Shown here: in pieces, positions 16,749 through 25,248 of the stretch
How positions within the stretch are numbered: position 1 is the stretch's first letter
Layout of the letters: each line of letters begins with the position of its first letter
NCBI GenBank assembly: GCA_963727765.1
Contig: CAVSGZ010000009.1
Span: forward strand, 62,001 to 126,000
Direction of reading: 5' to 3'
DNA length: 64,000 nt
From: FEN-299 sp963727765
GTDB taxonomy: Bacteria > Acidobacteriota > Vicinamibacteria > Vicinamibacterales > Fen-181
Notes under the pieces: generated by a model
The model's database searches: none
The model's input: the letters and a program-made list of their open reading frames with translations, nothing else
Told to the model about the DNA's origin: nothing
Position numbers and translations under genes: made by a program

Positions 16749-19688
16749 TCATTCCTGGGAGTTGTCGCCAAGCCCAAGACGACGCATCTTGAGGTACAGC
16801 CCCCGTCGCGTCAGCCCCAGGGCCCTTGAGGTTTCGGAGACATTGCCGGCGCTTCGGTCCAGGGCGGACCGGATCATCTCGCGCTCGAGTTGCTCGACGG
16901 CCAAGCCGAGTGGCAGGTTGGTGGCGGACGGTCCGGGGGTCTGCAGACCGGGTCCGGGTATCGGCTCCCGGCGGGCCGCGAATTCCGCCGACAGGTGCTC
17001 GGGACCGACCATGCCATCGGCGCCGCTCAGGGCGACCGCACGCTGGATCTCGTTCCGCAGCTGGCGCACGTTGCCCGGCCACCAGTGCTGCGAGAACAGG
17101 TCGAGCGCGGCCGCGCTCAGCTGCACGTCGGGCTTGCCCAGCCGCTCGCACGCCTCCCGCAGGAACAGCGCGCACAGGTGGGGAATCTCCTCTCGGCGCT
17201 CGCGCAGCGGCGGGACGTGGATGCGGATCACGGTGAGGCGGTAGTACAGGTCCTCCCGGAACTTCCCCTCGGCGACGCGCTGCTCGAGGTCGGCGTTGGT
17301 TGCCGCGATGACGCGCACGTCGACGCGCTGCGGTCTCGATTCGCCAACCGGCATCACTTCGCCCTGCTCGAGGAACCTGAGCAGCTTTGGCTGCACCTCG
17401 AGCGGCAGGTCGCCGATCTCGTCGAGGAACAGGCTGCCGCCCGCCGCCGACCGGATCAGCCCCGCCTGGTCGTTCACCGCGCCGGTGAACGACCCGCGCC
17501 GGTGTCCGAACAGCTGGCTGTCGGCCAGGTCGCGCGTGGTCGTCGTGCAGTTGTAGGGCAGAAACAGGCCAGCGCTCCTCAGCGACCCGAGGTGGATGGC
17601 GCGGGCGACCAGTTCTTTGCCGGTGCCGCTCTCCCCGGTGATGAGGACCGTCAGATCGTTGGCCTGCATCCGCTCGATCTGCTCCACCACGCGCAGCATG
17701 GCCCCGCTCGTGCACACGAATCCCGGCAGCAGGGCGTCCAGCGTCCGAAGTGCCCGTGCGTCGTGCGGCTGGGCCACCCGCTCACGGGTCCCGCACAGGG
17801 CGAATCCCTGCCGCGCGACGGCGGCGATCATCCGGAGGCGCCGCATCGTGGCCTGGCCGATCGGGCGCGCCGAGGCGACGACGCCGAGGCGTTCGTCGTC
17901 GCCCTCATGGCCGAGCGGCTCGACGAAGAACTCGCCATGCCCGTAGCCGGTGCCGCGGAGAGCCGAGCGCGAAAGCGACGCGGCCGCCTCCATGTCGCAG
18001 CCGGTGGCAGAGACGGTGCGGATCTCGTCGGGGCCGGCACGCAAGACCACGACCGCCGGGTCGCCGGCCGAGGCTTCCGAGAGCGCGGACGAGGTCTCGA
18101 GCGCGAGCAGGTCGGGCATCACCGCGGCGTCGACCAGCCGCCGCACGATCACGTCGTCGGCCTCCCCGGGAGCGGAGAGGTACCCGCCCGAAGTTTCGGC
18201 AGCCGGTCGGGGTCTGGAGGCGACGCGCGCTTCCTTCAGGTCCGGCGCGGCGCCGAGCGACTCGAATACCGCGACGGCGTCGCTCAGGTGGCGCTCTGCG
18301 GTGGACCTGGCTCCCACCTCGGCCACGAGGCGTCCGAGCGCGAGGCGGCTGAGGGCCGCCTGGTAGCGCTCGCCCAACAGGTCGAAGACGCTCGCGCTCT
18401 GTCCGAGATCGTGGTAGGCATCGGTCGGTCGGCCGTGCTTCAGGTGGACCTGCGCCCGCAGCCGCAGATAATCGCCCCACGCGCCCGGTGTCGAGCGGGG
18501 ATCGAGCCGCGCGCTGACGAGACTGAGCCGCTGCTCGGCTTCCTGGACGGCGTCGTCGAGGAGCAGGGCCTCGGCGGCGAGCAACTCCGCCTGGATCGCG
18601 TCGGCTGCCGGTACGCCCTGCGCAGCGGCGATCTCGACGGCCATCCGCAGCGCGTCGGCCCGCAAGCCGCGGCGGAGCGCCAGTCGCGCGGTCAGCAGGC
18701 GGATCGACCACTCGTACCAGCGGCTGGCCTCGAGTCCGTAGGTGCCGTAGGCTGCGCCGGCCTGCTGCAGGCACTGTTCGGCCTCGTCGTACTCTCCGCG
18801 GACCAGGTGGATCTGCGCGAGCGTGTCGAACACCGCGCCTGTCGTCTCGTGCAGTTGCACGGGGGTCCGGATCTCCAGGGCGCGCGTCAGGACGTCCTCG
18901 GCGCGCGAGAGGTCGCCGAGACGGACGCAGATCTGGCCGAGCGACGCGAGCGCGACGGCGAGGCCGTGGACCGAGCCGGCATGCTCGTGGAGCGCGAGCG
19001 CGCGCTCGGCGAGCGCGAGCGCCTGGTCGTGCCGGTGGCGCATGAGCGCCACATTGGCCTGGTTCCCGCACACCAGCGCGAGCACGTCCTCGGCGCGCGC
19101 CGTGGTGGCGAGATGCTCCGCCTGGCGCAGCGCGGCCGTCGCCTCGTCGAACCGTCCCGACTGCGCCGCCACGATTCCAATCAGTGAGTGGCAGAGTGCC
19201 AGGTGCCGGCGATCGCCCGCCGCGTTGAGGGCCGACACCGCCCTGGTCACCTCCTCGCGGACGATGGCGGGGTCGCCGATCTGGCGGTAGCACACGCCGA
19301 GTGCGTAGTGGGCCAGGCCGATCGCGCGGGAGTCGAGCGCGAGTTCCGCCTGCTTGAGCGCACGGCCGAGGAGGGCGATCGCGCGGGACTGATCGCCCCG
19401 GAGCGCAGCGAGGCGCCCGTGCAGGCGCCACAGCGCCGAGAGTTGCGCCGGCAGGATCCGTTCACGGGTCACGTCGGGCGGCCGGCCCAGAACGGCGGCC
19501 GCCTGCGTGATGTCGTCGCGCAGCAGCCACGCCTCCGCCATCGCGCACCGGACGGCGATCTCGTCCTCGCGGCGGAGCCCTGGCGCGTTCAGCGCGTGCG
19601 AGAGCGCCTCGAGGGCCTCGGCGCCCCGGCCGCGCTGGAGTGCGGCGGCGGCGCGCGCCATCGACGGCTGGAAGGACTCGGCGGGCAC
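16749..19688 (-). CDS. Sigma54-dependent transcriptional activator with N-terminal TPR array
   Basis: This protein of about 979 aa has an unusual layout. Residues about 1-520 are tandem TPR-like helices (repeats such as GRFDEATAALRQAEHLA and GEYDEAEQCLQQAGAAYG). A GAF-like region follows, then an AAA+ domain with Walker A GESGTGKE near 683, the sigma54-contact loop GSFTGA near 731 (usual form GAFTGA) and Walker B GGSLFLDEIGD near 752. A Fis-type helix-turn-helix closes the protein. It probably activates sigma54 promoters in response to a partner that binds the TPR region. The GTG at 19688 is chosen because coding character stops there; ATG 19661 is an alternative. The open frame further upstream is a shadow of the opposite strand. 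Confidence 0.88.
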   Translation of the reverse strand: MPAESFQPSMARAAAALQRGRGAEALEALSHALNAPGLRREDEIAVRCAMAEAWLLRDDITQAAAVLGRPPDVTRERILPAQLSALWRLHGRLAALRGDQSRAIALLGRALKQAELALDSRAIGLAHYALGVCYRQIGDPAIVREEVTRAVSALNAAGDRRHLALCHSLIGIVAAQSGRFDEATAALRQAEHLATTARAEDVLALVCGNQANVALMRHRHDQALALAERALALHEHAGSVHGLAVALASLGQICVRLGDLSRAEDVLTRALEIRTPVQLHETTGAVFDTLAQIHLVRGEYDEAEQCLQQAGAAYGTYGLEASRWYEWSIRLLTARLALRRGLRADALRMAVEIAAAQGVPAADAIQAELLAAEALLLDDAVQEAEQRLSLVSARLDPRSTPGAWGDYLRLRAQVHLKHGRPTDAYHDLGQSASVFDLLGERYQAALSRLALGRLVAEVGARSTAERHLSDAVAVFESLGAAPDLKEARVASRPRPAAETSGGYLSAPGEADDVIVRRLVDAAVMPDLLALETSSALSEASAGDPAVVVLRAGPDEIRTVSATGCDMEAAASLSRSALRGTGYGHGEFFVEPLGHEGDDERLGVVASARPIGQATMRRLRMIAAVARQGFALCGTRERVAQPHDARALRTLDALLPGFVCTSGAMLRVVEQIERMQANDLTVLITGESGTGKELVARAIHLGSLRSAGLFLPYNCTTTTRDLADSQLFGHRRGSFTGAVNDQAGLIRSAAGGSLFLDEIGDLPLEVQPKLLRFLEQGEVMPVGESRPQRVDVRVIAATNADLEQRVAEGKFREDLYYRLTVIRIHVPPLRERREEIPHLCALFLREACERLGKPDVQLSAAALDLFSQHWWPGNVRQLRNEIQRAVALSGADGMVGPEHLSAEFAARREPIPGPGLQTPGPSATNLPLGLAVEQLEREMIRSALDRSAGNVSETSRALGLTRRGLYLKMRRLGLGDNSQE

Positions 19689-19694
19689 GGCGAG

Positions 19695-19700
19695 AGTATA
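19695..19700 (-). promoter_or_regulatory. -10 box just upstream of the TPR-sigma54 activator
   Basis: TATACT on the minus strand ends six bases before the GTG at 19688. A transcript from it would have almost no leader if GTG 19688 is the true start, or about 30 bases if ATG 19661 is used. Confidence 0.4.
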
Positions 19701-19848
19701 GCAGTCTGTGACGAGAGGCTCCACGATCCCGCTCGCGGGGGGAGGATTCGAGCCATGGCGGGAGGCACGGCAATCTCGGGCCTCGACGAGCGGCACCGCT
19801 CGGCGTGAGCGCCGGCGCTGGGCGCGGGGACCGGCGGCGGGGCGCCGG

Positions 19849-19854
19849 TATAAT
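19849..19854 (+). promoter_or_regulatory. -10 box upstream of SGNH esterase operon
   Basis: Consensus TATAAT, followed at once by GGGAG and the GTG start at 19864. The expected transcript start falls within a few bases of the start codon. No -35 hexamer is recognisable. Confidence 0.5.
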
Positions 19855-19863
19855 GGGAGCACG

Positions 19864-20583
19864 GTGACTCTACGAGCGCCCCGGCGTCTGTTGTGTGTGG
19901 CACTGTTCGCGGTCCTCGCGGGAGGCGCGTCGTGCGGTTCGCGGGAGCAGGCGAGCCCGCCGCGGTCCGAGCCTTCCGGTCGTCCGATAATGGGCGTCGC
20001 TCCGGCGGCGCGACCCGCGACCCCCCGTCCGAAGATCGTGATCCTCGGCGACAGCCTGACTGCTGGACTGGGGCTTTCGCAGAGCGAGTCGTACCCGGCG
20101 TTGCTGCAGCAACGGCTCGACAGCGCCGGCTTCCGCTTCGACGTCGTCAACGCCGGCGTTTCGGGCGACACGAGCGCGGGCGGGCTGAGCCGGCTCGACT
20201 GGTCGCTCGATGGCGAGGTTCGCATTCTCGTCGTGGCGCTCGGCGGCAACGATGGCCTCCGGGGGCTGCCGCCCGAGGACATGAAACGGAATCTGGCCGA
20301 GATCATTCGCCGCGCCCGCGCCCGCCACATCGGGGTCCTGCTGGCCGGGATGGAATCGCCAACCAGCATGGGGCCCGACTACCAGCGGCAGTTCCACGAG
20401 GTGTTCCCGGCACTCGCGCGCGAGTATCGGACCGCGTATCTCCCATTCCTGCTCCAGGACGTGGCGGGACGCCCGGAGCTCAACCAACGCGACGGGATTC
20501 ATCCAACGGCCGAGGGCGCGCACGTCGTCGCCGATCACGTCTGGCGCGTCCTCGAGCCGATGGTGCGGGCGGCATCACAATGA
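19864..20583 (+). CDS. SGNH-hydrolase lipoprotein (arylesterase / TesA-like)
   Basis: This 239-aa protein belongs to the GDSL/SGNH esterase family. Block I is ILGDSLTAGLG with the nucleophile Ser, the block II Gly lies in VVNAGVSGDTSAGG, block III Asn is in ALGGNDGLRG, and block V Asp/His are in DGIHPTAEG. The N-terminus is a lipoprotein signal ending GGASC. The start is GTG 19864, with GGGAG four bases upstream. It overlaps the next gene by ATGA and is followed by an ABC ATPase and a long FtsX-type permease, the same gene set as tesA/ybbA/ybbP of enterobacteria. The natural substrate is probably a lysophospholipid or acyl ester; that part is family knowledge, not visible here. Confidence 0.9.
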   Translation: MTLRAPRRLLCVALFAVLAGGASCGSREQASPPRSEPSGRPIMGVAPAARPATPRPKIVILGDSLTAGLGLSQSESYPALLQQRLDSAGFRFDVVNAGVSGDTSAGGLSRLDWSLDGEVRILVVALGGNDGLRGLPPEDMKRNLAEIIRRARARHIGVLLAGMESPTSMGPDYQRQFHEVFPALAREYRTAYLPFLLQDVAGRPELNQRDGIHPTAEGAHVVADHVWRVLEPMVRAASQ

Positions 20584-21242
20584 TCGAACTGCGCAGCGTC
20601 TCGAAAACCGTCATGAGCGGCTCATCGCCGCTGACGATCCTCCACCCGCTGGACCTGGTGGTGGCGGCGGGGCAGTTTCTGGCCGTGACCGGGCCGTCCG
20701 GCAGCGGCAAGTCGACGCTGCTCGGCCTCATCGCCGGCCTCGACGCGCCGTCGGGCGGCCGGGTGGTGATCGACGGCACCGACATCACCACGCTCGACGA
20801 AGATCGCCTCGCCAGGCTTCGCGGCCGGAAGATCGGGTTCGTCTTCCAGTTCTTCCATCTCGTCCCCTCGCTGACGGCGTTCGAGAACGTGATGGTCCCG
20901 ATGGAGATCGCGGGGCGGCCGGACGCGCCCAGCCGGGCGGCGGCGCTGCTGTCGGAAGTCGGCCTGACGGGCCGCGGCCACCACTACCCGTCACAGCTCT
21001 CGGGCGGCGAGCAGCAGCGGATTGCGATCGCCAGGGCGCTCGCCAACGATCCGCTGATCCTGCTGGCCGATGAGCCAACCGGGAATCTGGACACGGCCAA
21101 CGGCGGTCACATCATGGACCTGCTTCGCGACGTGAACGAGCGTCGCGGCACGACGCTCGTGCTCGCGACGCACGACGCCGGCCTCGCCGGGATGGCCCGG
21201 CAGCGGTTGGCCCTGCGGGACGGGAAACGGGACGGCCACTGA
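20580..21242 (+). CDS. ABC transporter ATP-binding protein (YbbA/LolD type)
   Basis: This 220-aa ATPase has Walker A GPSGSGKST (residues about 38-46), Q-loop QFFHLVPSLTAFENV, signature LSGGEQQRIAIARAL, Walker B LILLADEPTGNLD and an H-loop His in ATHD. This motif set is typical of the MacB/LolD/FtsE class, which powers mechanotransmission rather than classic import. Its ATG overlaps the esterase stop (ATGA), and its own stop overlaps the permease start (TGATG), so the three genes are tightly coupled. The likely partner is the 843-aa permease downstream. Confidence 0.93.
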   Translation: MIELRSVSKTVMSGSSPLTILHPLDLVVAAGQFLAVTGPSGSGKSTLLGLIAGLDAPSGGRVVIDGTDITTLDEDRLARLRGRKIGFVFQFFHLVPSLTAFENVMVPMEIAGRPDAPSRAAALLSEVGLTGRGHHYPSQLSGGEQQRIAIARALANDPLILLADEPTGNLDTANGGHIMDLLRDVNERRGTTLVLATHDAGLAGMARQRLALRDGKRDGH

Positions 21243-23773
21243 TGCGATTCGTCGTTCGAATGGCGACGCGTGAACTCAGGTCCTCGTGGCGACGGCTGCT
21301 GCTGTTCTTCGTGTGCATCGCCGTGGGCGTCGGCGGCATCGTCCTGCTGCGTTCGGTCGTGCAGGACGTGCGGGCGGCGATCACGCGCGATGCCAGGGGC
21401 CTCGCCGCCGCGGACGTGACGCTGTCCACCAACCGGCCTTGGGACCAGAAGACGCGGGCGCTCATCGACGAGCGGCTGGCGACGGGGCCCGGTGTCGTCC
21501 GGACCGAGGGGATCGAGGTCAGCACGATGGCGCGGCCGGTCGACCCGGCCCGGCCCGTCGCCAAGTTGTCGGAAGTGCGCGGCGTCCAGGCCGGATTCCC
21601 GCTCTACGGCAGCGTGGAACTCCAGGACGGCCGGCCGTACTCTTACGCGCTGTTGGCCAACCGCGGGGCGCTCGTCCGGCCCGAACTGCTCGTGCAGCTC
21701 GAGTCGCGCGTCGGTGAGGCGATCCTGATCGGTTCGAGCCGGTTCACCATCCGCGGCGTCCTCGTGTCGGAGCCGGGGCGGCGGGTGGCGGGCTTCAGCT
21801 TCGGCCCGCGCATCCTGGTCGACGCCGCCGACCTCGAGGGGACCGGACTGCTCGGATTCGGCAGCCGCGTGTCGCGCGACATCCAGCTGAAGCTGCCCGA
21901 GGCGCAGGTCGAGCCGGTCGCCGCGTCTTTGCGCGCCGCGCTGCGAGGGCAGTCGGTGAACGTCCGGACCTACCGCGGCAGCGAAGATCGCGTCGGAGAG
22001 GAGTTGACGCGGACCGAGAACTACCTGAGCCTGATCGGTCTGGTCATCGTGATTCTGGGCGGCATTGGCGTCTGGAGCGTGACCCGCGTCTTCGTGCAGC
22101 AGAAGGTGAAGACGATCGCCGTCCTCAAGTGCCTGGGCGCCACCAGCGGCCAGGTCTTCGCCGCCTATCTCGCCCAGGCAGTGCTGCTTGGCGCGGCCGG
22201 CTGCGCGCTGGGCGTCGGCCTGGCCGCCGCGGCGCTTGCCGCACTGCCGGCGCTCTTCGCCGATCAGCCCGCCTTTGCCGCCGTGCCCAACGACCTGACG
22301 CCGTCGGCCGTCGTCCAGGGGGTGGCGATCGGGCTGCTCGTCGCGGTGCTCTTCTCGGCCGTGCCGCTGCTCGACGTCCGTCGCGTCAAGCCGTCGCTAC
22401 TGCTGCGCGAGGCGGGCACGGCGCGCGAGCGCGACTGGGTGAGATGGGTGGCCATCATCGGGCTGATGGCCGCGCTCGTGCTGCTGGCCAGCTGGCAGGC
22501 GGCCTCGCTGCGCGTCGGCCTGACGGTGTCGGTCGGCCTGGCCGCCGTGGCGGCCCTGCTCAGCCTGGTGAGCGCCGGGCTCATCCGCGCCATCAGGCCG
22601 CTCGCCTCGTCCCGCTCGGTGGCGGTACGCCACGCGGTGCTGCGCCTGAGCCGCCCCGGCAACCAGACCCGTGCCGTGCTGCTGGCGGTCGGCCTTGGCG
22701 CGTTCTTCATCGTCGCCGTCAGGTCGCTGCAGGCCAACCTGCTCGCGCAGGTGTCGTTGACGCTCGACGCCGGCGCCGCGGACATGTTCCTCATCAACGT
22801 GCAGCCGGACCAGGTTTCGGCCCTCGAGGGGCTGCTGGTCGGCCGGCAGGGGACCCGGCTGATGCCGGTCATCCCGGTCCTTCAGGCGCGCGTCACCGGC
22901 GTGTTCGGGCGCGAGGTGAAGCTCGGCGATGCCGACGCCGTCCGCCGGCGCGGAGGGCTCGGGCGCGAGTTCACCGTGACCTGGCGCGACCGGCTGCAGC
23001 CGAACGAGCACGTCGTCGAGGGGCGGTTCTGGCCGCCGGGACGGTCCGACCAGGCGGAGGTCTCAATTGAGAGGGGGCTGCGCGACCGGTCGCGCCTGCA
23101 GGTGGGAGACCTGATCGACTTCGACGTGCTCGGCCGCCAGGTCCGCGCCCGGATCTCGAGCGTGAGGGAAGTGGACTGGCGCGATGCCCGGCAGGGCGGC
23201 TTCATGTTCGTGTTCCGACCGGGGCCGCTCGACAAGGCTCCGGCCACGTATGTGGCGCCGCTGCGCGGCCCTGGCGACCCGATGGCCCGCGCCCGGCTGC
23301 AGCGAGAGCTGGTGGACCATTTCCCCAACGTGTCGGTGATCGACCTCCGCGAGATTCTCGAGAACGTGGAGCGTGTGCTGTCGCGCGTGGCGCTCGCCGT
23401 CAGCATCGTCGGCGGGCTGGTGCTGCTGGTCGGCGGCCTGATCCTGGTCGGGTCGGTGTCGATGACCCGGTTCCAGCGGATGTACGAGGTGGCCATCTTC
23501 CGCACGCTCGGTGCGGGCACGCGCCTGCTCACCGTCATGACGGCCATCGAGTACAGCGTACTCGGCCTGCTGGCTGGCGTGATCGGGTCGACGGCGGCGA
23601 TGGCGCTGACCTACCACGTCAGCCGGCACATCCTCGGCATCGGCTGGGCGCCGTATCCCGCGATCACGCTGATCGGCATGGCGCTCACCGCGTTGCTCGT
23701 GTGCGTCGTGGGCCTCCTGGCCAGCGTCGACATCCTCCGGCGCCGGCCGCTGGGCACCCTGCGGTCCGAGTGA
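21242..23773 (+). CDS. FtsX/MacB-type ABC permease, long form (YbbP-like)
   Basis: This 843-aa inner-membrane protein has two FtsX-type units: an N-terminal helix at about 16-38 and a periplasmic domain, a cluster of helices in the middle (about 260-480, including VIVILGGIGVWSVTRVFVQQKVKTIAVLKCLGATSG), then a second periplasmic region and three helices at the C-terminus with VAIFRTLGAGTRLLTVM. Ten helices in total fit YbbP rather than the 4-helix MacB/LolC permeases. It is the third gene of the esterase-ATPase-permease operon and overlaps the ATPase stop. It probably extracts or moves a hydrophobic molecule out of the inner membrane; the substrate is unknown. Confidence 0.9.
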   Translation: MRFVVRMATRELRSSWRRLLLFFVCIAVGVGGIVLLRSVVQDVRAAITRDARGLAAADVTLSTNRPWDQKTRALIDERLATGPGVVRTEGIEVSTMARPVDPARPVAKLSEVRGVQAGFPLYGSVELQDGRPYSYALLANRGALVRPELLVQLESRVGEAILIGSSRFTIRGVLVSEPGRRVAGFSFGPRILVDAADLEGTGLLGFGSRVSRDIQLKLPEAQVEPVAASLRAALRGQSVNVRTYRGSEDRVGEELTRTENYLSLIGLVIVILGGIGVWSVTRVFVQQKVKTIAVLKCLGATSGQVFAAYLAQAVLLGAAGCALGVGLAAAALAALPALFADQPAFAAVPNDLTPSAVVQGVAIGLLVAVLFSAVPLLDVRRVKPSLLLREAGTARERDWVRWVAIIGLMAALVLLASWQAASLRVGLTVSVGLAAVAALLSLVSAGLIRAIRPLASSRSVAVRHAVLRLSRPGNQTRAVLLAVGLGAFFIVAVRSLQANLLAQVSLTLDAGAADMFLINVQPDQVSALEGLLVGRQGTRLMPVIPVLQARVTGVFGREVKLGDADAVRRRGGLGREFTVTWRDRLQPNEHVVEGRFWPPGRSDQAEVSIERGLRDRSRLQVGDLIDFDVLGRQVRARISSVREVDWRDARQGGFMFVFRPGPLDKAPATYVAPLRGPGDPMARARLQRELVDHFPNVSVIDLREILENVERVLSRVALAVSIVGGLVLLVGGLILVGSVSMTRFQRMYEVAIFRTLGAGTRLLTVMTAIEYSVLGLLAGVIGSTAAMALTYHVSRHILGIGWAPYPAITLIGMALTALLVCVVGLLASVDILRRRPLGTLRSE

Positions 23774-23847
23774 CGGAGCCCCCCGACCAGGCGCGAGCTC
23801 TCGTGCTATCATTGTGGTTTCGTAAGACCGCGTGTGAGGAGACGGGC

Positions 23848-24177
23848 ATGGACCTGCAGCACTACAAGGACGCGTTGGTCAGGAAACGCTCGGAAATCCT
23901 GGCGTCGGGCGGCATCAAGCCGCTGCAGAACGAGACTAACAGCCGACAGGGTGACCTGGCGGATCAGGCCAGCGGGAACAACGAGGTCCACATCCAGCTG
24001 AAGCTGAAGCAGACCGACGCGAAGATCCTGCAGGCCATCGAAGAGGCGCTGGTGCGAATCGAGAAGGGCACCTACGGCGCCTGTCGCGACTGCGGCCAGC
24101 CGATTGCCCCGGCCCGACTCGCAGCGATTCCCTGGACGCGGGTGTGCATCGACTGCAAGGAAAAGCAGAACGCGTGA
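23848..24177 (+). CDS. DksA/TraR-family zinc-finger protein
   Basis: This 109-aa protein has the DksA/TraR layout: an N-terminal coiled-coil region (MDLQHYKDALVRKRSEIL), an acidic middle and a C-terminal zinc finger with four Cys (CRDC and CIDC, about 20 residues apart). Proteins of this type bind the RNA polymerase secondary channel and modulate ribosomal and stress promoters, often together with ppGpp. It is shorter than E. coli DksA (151 aa) and lacks the usual DxxDxA tip signature, so a TraR/YocK-like regulator is as likely. The start has GAGGAGA eight bases upstream, and a TATCAT -10-like box lies at 23807-23812. It overlaps the next gene by GTGA. Confidence 0.88.
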   Translation: MDLQHYKDALVRKRSEILASGGIKPLQNETNSRQGDLADQASGNNEVHIQLKLKQTDAKILQAIEEALVRIEKGTYGACRDCGQPIAPARLAAIPWTRVCIDCKEKQNA

Positions 24178-24662
24178 AGCCGACCGAGATCCTTCAGCAG
24201 CTGCTCGACGCGTACGCGGACAAGGCGGCACTCCGCCGCCACCACGAGGCGGTGGCCCGCGTGGTCGGGCAATACGACACCAACAACACCTACCAGTACG
24301 TGATTGCCCGGGAGGACCAGCACCTCCGGTGGCTCCATGACGCCGCGGCTGACCTGGGCGGGAGCCTCCCCGAACAGGGCACCCTCGAGACACCACCCAC
24401 CGTGAAGGGCGACGAGGCTATTCGGCGCCTCGTGGGCGAGGACGCGCGGGGGCTCGATGCCTTCGTCGCGGCGTGGCGCCCGCGAGTGGCAGCCATGAGC
24501 AACGCCCGACACCGCCGGATGCTCGAACTGATGCTCGGCGAGACCCTGGAGCAGGCCCGGCTGTTCTACCAGGCCTCGTCGGGGCGTCTCGATCTGCTCG
24601 GCCGCCGCACCGGCGGCGACCGCATCGCCGGTGCGGTGCTGCCGACCCGCTGGGTGGAGTAG
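24174..24662 (+). CDS. Ferritin-like helical protein, function unknown
   Basis: I do not recognise this 162-aa protein with certainty. It is predicted to be almost all alpha-helical and carries an ExxH motif (AREDQHLRWL) in a second helix after a His/Glu-rich first helix (RRHHEAV). A later helix has GETLEQARLFYQ. This spacing resembles four-helix ferritin-like or rubrerythrin-like di-iron proteins, but a complete set of iron ligands cannot be assigned by eye. The start is GTG 24174, overlapping the DksA-like stop. The stop overlaps the folK start (TAGTG), so it sits inside a three-gene translationally coupled unit. Confidence 0.6.
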   Translation: MKPTEILQQLLDAYADKAALRRHHEAVARVVGQYDTNNTYQYVIAREDQHLRWLHDAAADLGGSLPEQGTLETPPTVKGDEAIRRLVGEDARGLDAFVAAWRPRVAAMSNARHRRMLELMLGETLEQARLFYQASSGRLDLLGRRTGGDRIAGAVLPTRWVE

Positions 24663-25132
24663 TGCCGCGGGTCGCGGTCGCGCTCGGCAGCAACCTCGGG
24701 GACCGCCAGGCCTGCATCGTCTCCGCGATCGACCGGCTGAGCGCCCTTCTCTCCAATCTCCGCGTGTCAGGCATCTACGAGACCGTGCCGGTGGGTGTGG
24801 CCGGAGCGGCGTCGCTGTTCCTGAATGCCGTGGTCACCGGCGAGTGCAAGGGCACGGCCGACGGCCTGCTCGCCGAGTTGCTCCGCATCGAGCGTGAGCA
24901 CGGCCGCGAGCGCCCGCACGCCGGCGCTTCACGCACGCTGGACCTCGACCTGATCTTCTTCGGAGACGAGCGGGTGGAAACCGCGGCTCTGACCGTGCCG
25001 CACCCGCGCTTCCGGGAGCGCCGATTCGTCCTCGAGCCGCTGGCCGAGGTGGCGCCGGACTGGCGCGACCCGGTCACCGGCCTGACCGTACGGGAGCTGC
25101 TGGCGCGCCTCGCGGACGCCTCGGACCGATAG
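24662..25132 (+). CDS. folK: 2-amino-4-hydroxy-6-hydroxymethyldihydropteridine pyrophosphokinase
   Basis: FolK transfers pyrophosphate from ATP to the pterin alcohol in folate synthesis. The 156-aa protein shows the signature ALGSNLGDR at the start, ETVPVG, and the active-site block RTLDLDLIFFGDE (the HPPK motif with the two Mg-binding Asp), followed by LTVPHPRFRERRFVLEPLAE. Length is typical. The start is GTG 24662, with GGTGGAG upstream, overlapping the previous stop by one base. folB and folP are not in the window, so the gene is separated from other folate genes. Confidence 0.95.
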   Translation: MPRVAVALGSNLGDRQACIVSAIDRLSALLSNLRVSGIYETVPVGVAGAASLFLNAVVTGECKGTADGLLAELLRIEREHGRERPHAGASRTLDLDLIFFGDERVETAALTVPHPRFRERRFVLEPLAEVAPDWRDPVTGLTVRELLARLADASDR

Positions 25133-25141
25133 TCCGCGTAC

Positions 25142-25178
25142 ACACGAAGGGGCCGGCTTGCCGACCGGCCCCTCGTGT
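25142..25178. terminator. Bidirectional hairpin after folK
   Basis: Arms ACACGA(A)GGGGCCGG and CCGGCCCCTCGTGT pair along 14 bases with one bulged A and an 8-base loop, starting 10 bases after the folK stop. It sits between converging genes and could serve both strands. Confidence 0.7.
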
Positions 25179-25188
25179 CGCCTGTGGC

Positions 25189-25230
25189 GCGAGCCTCCTG
25201 GCTCGCGGAGACGGCCGGCTCCTGCCGGCC
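25189..25230. repeat. Two tandem hairpins with TCCT loops
   Basis: GCGAGCC-TCCT-GGCTCGC (25189-25206) and GGCCGGC-TCCT-GCCGGCC (25213-25230) are two perfect 7-bp stems with identical 4-base loops, 6 bases apart. They lie just downstream of the minus-strand secreted protein gene and may end its transcript. Confidence 0.65.
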
Positions 25231-25248
25231 AGCCGTCCGGGCGAACGC

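Noticed and set aside
19689..20369. Upstream extension of the TPR-sigma54 activator frame
   Set aside because: This part runs antisense to the SGNH esterase gene and lacks TPR character; the coding pattern begins at about 19688.
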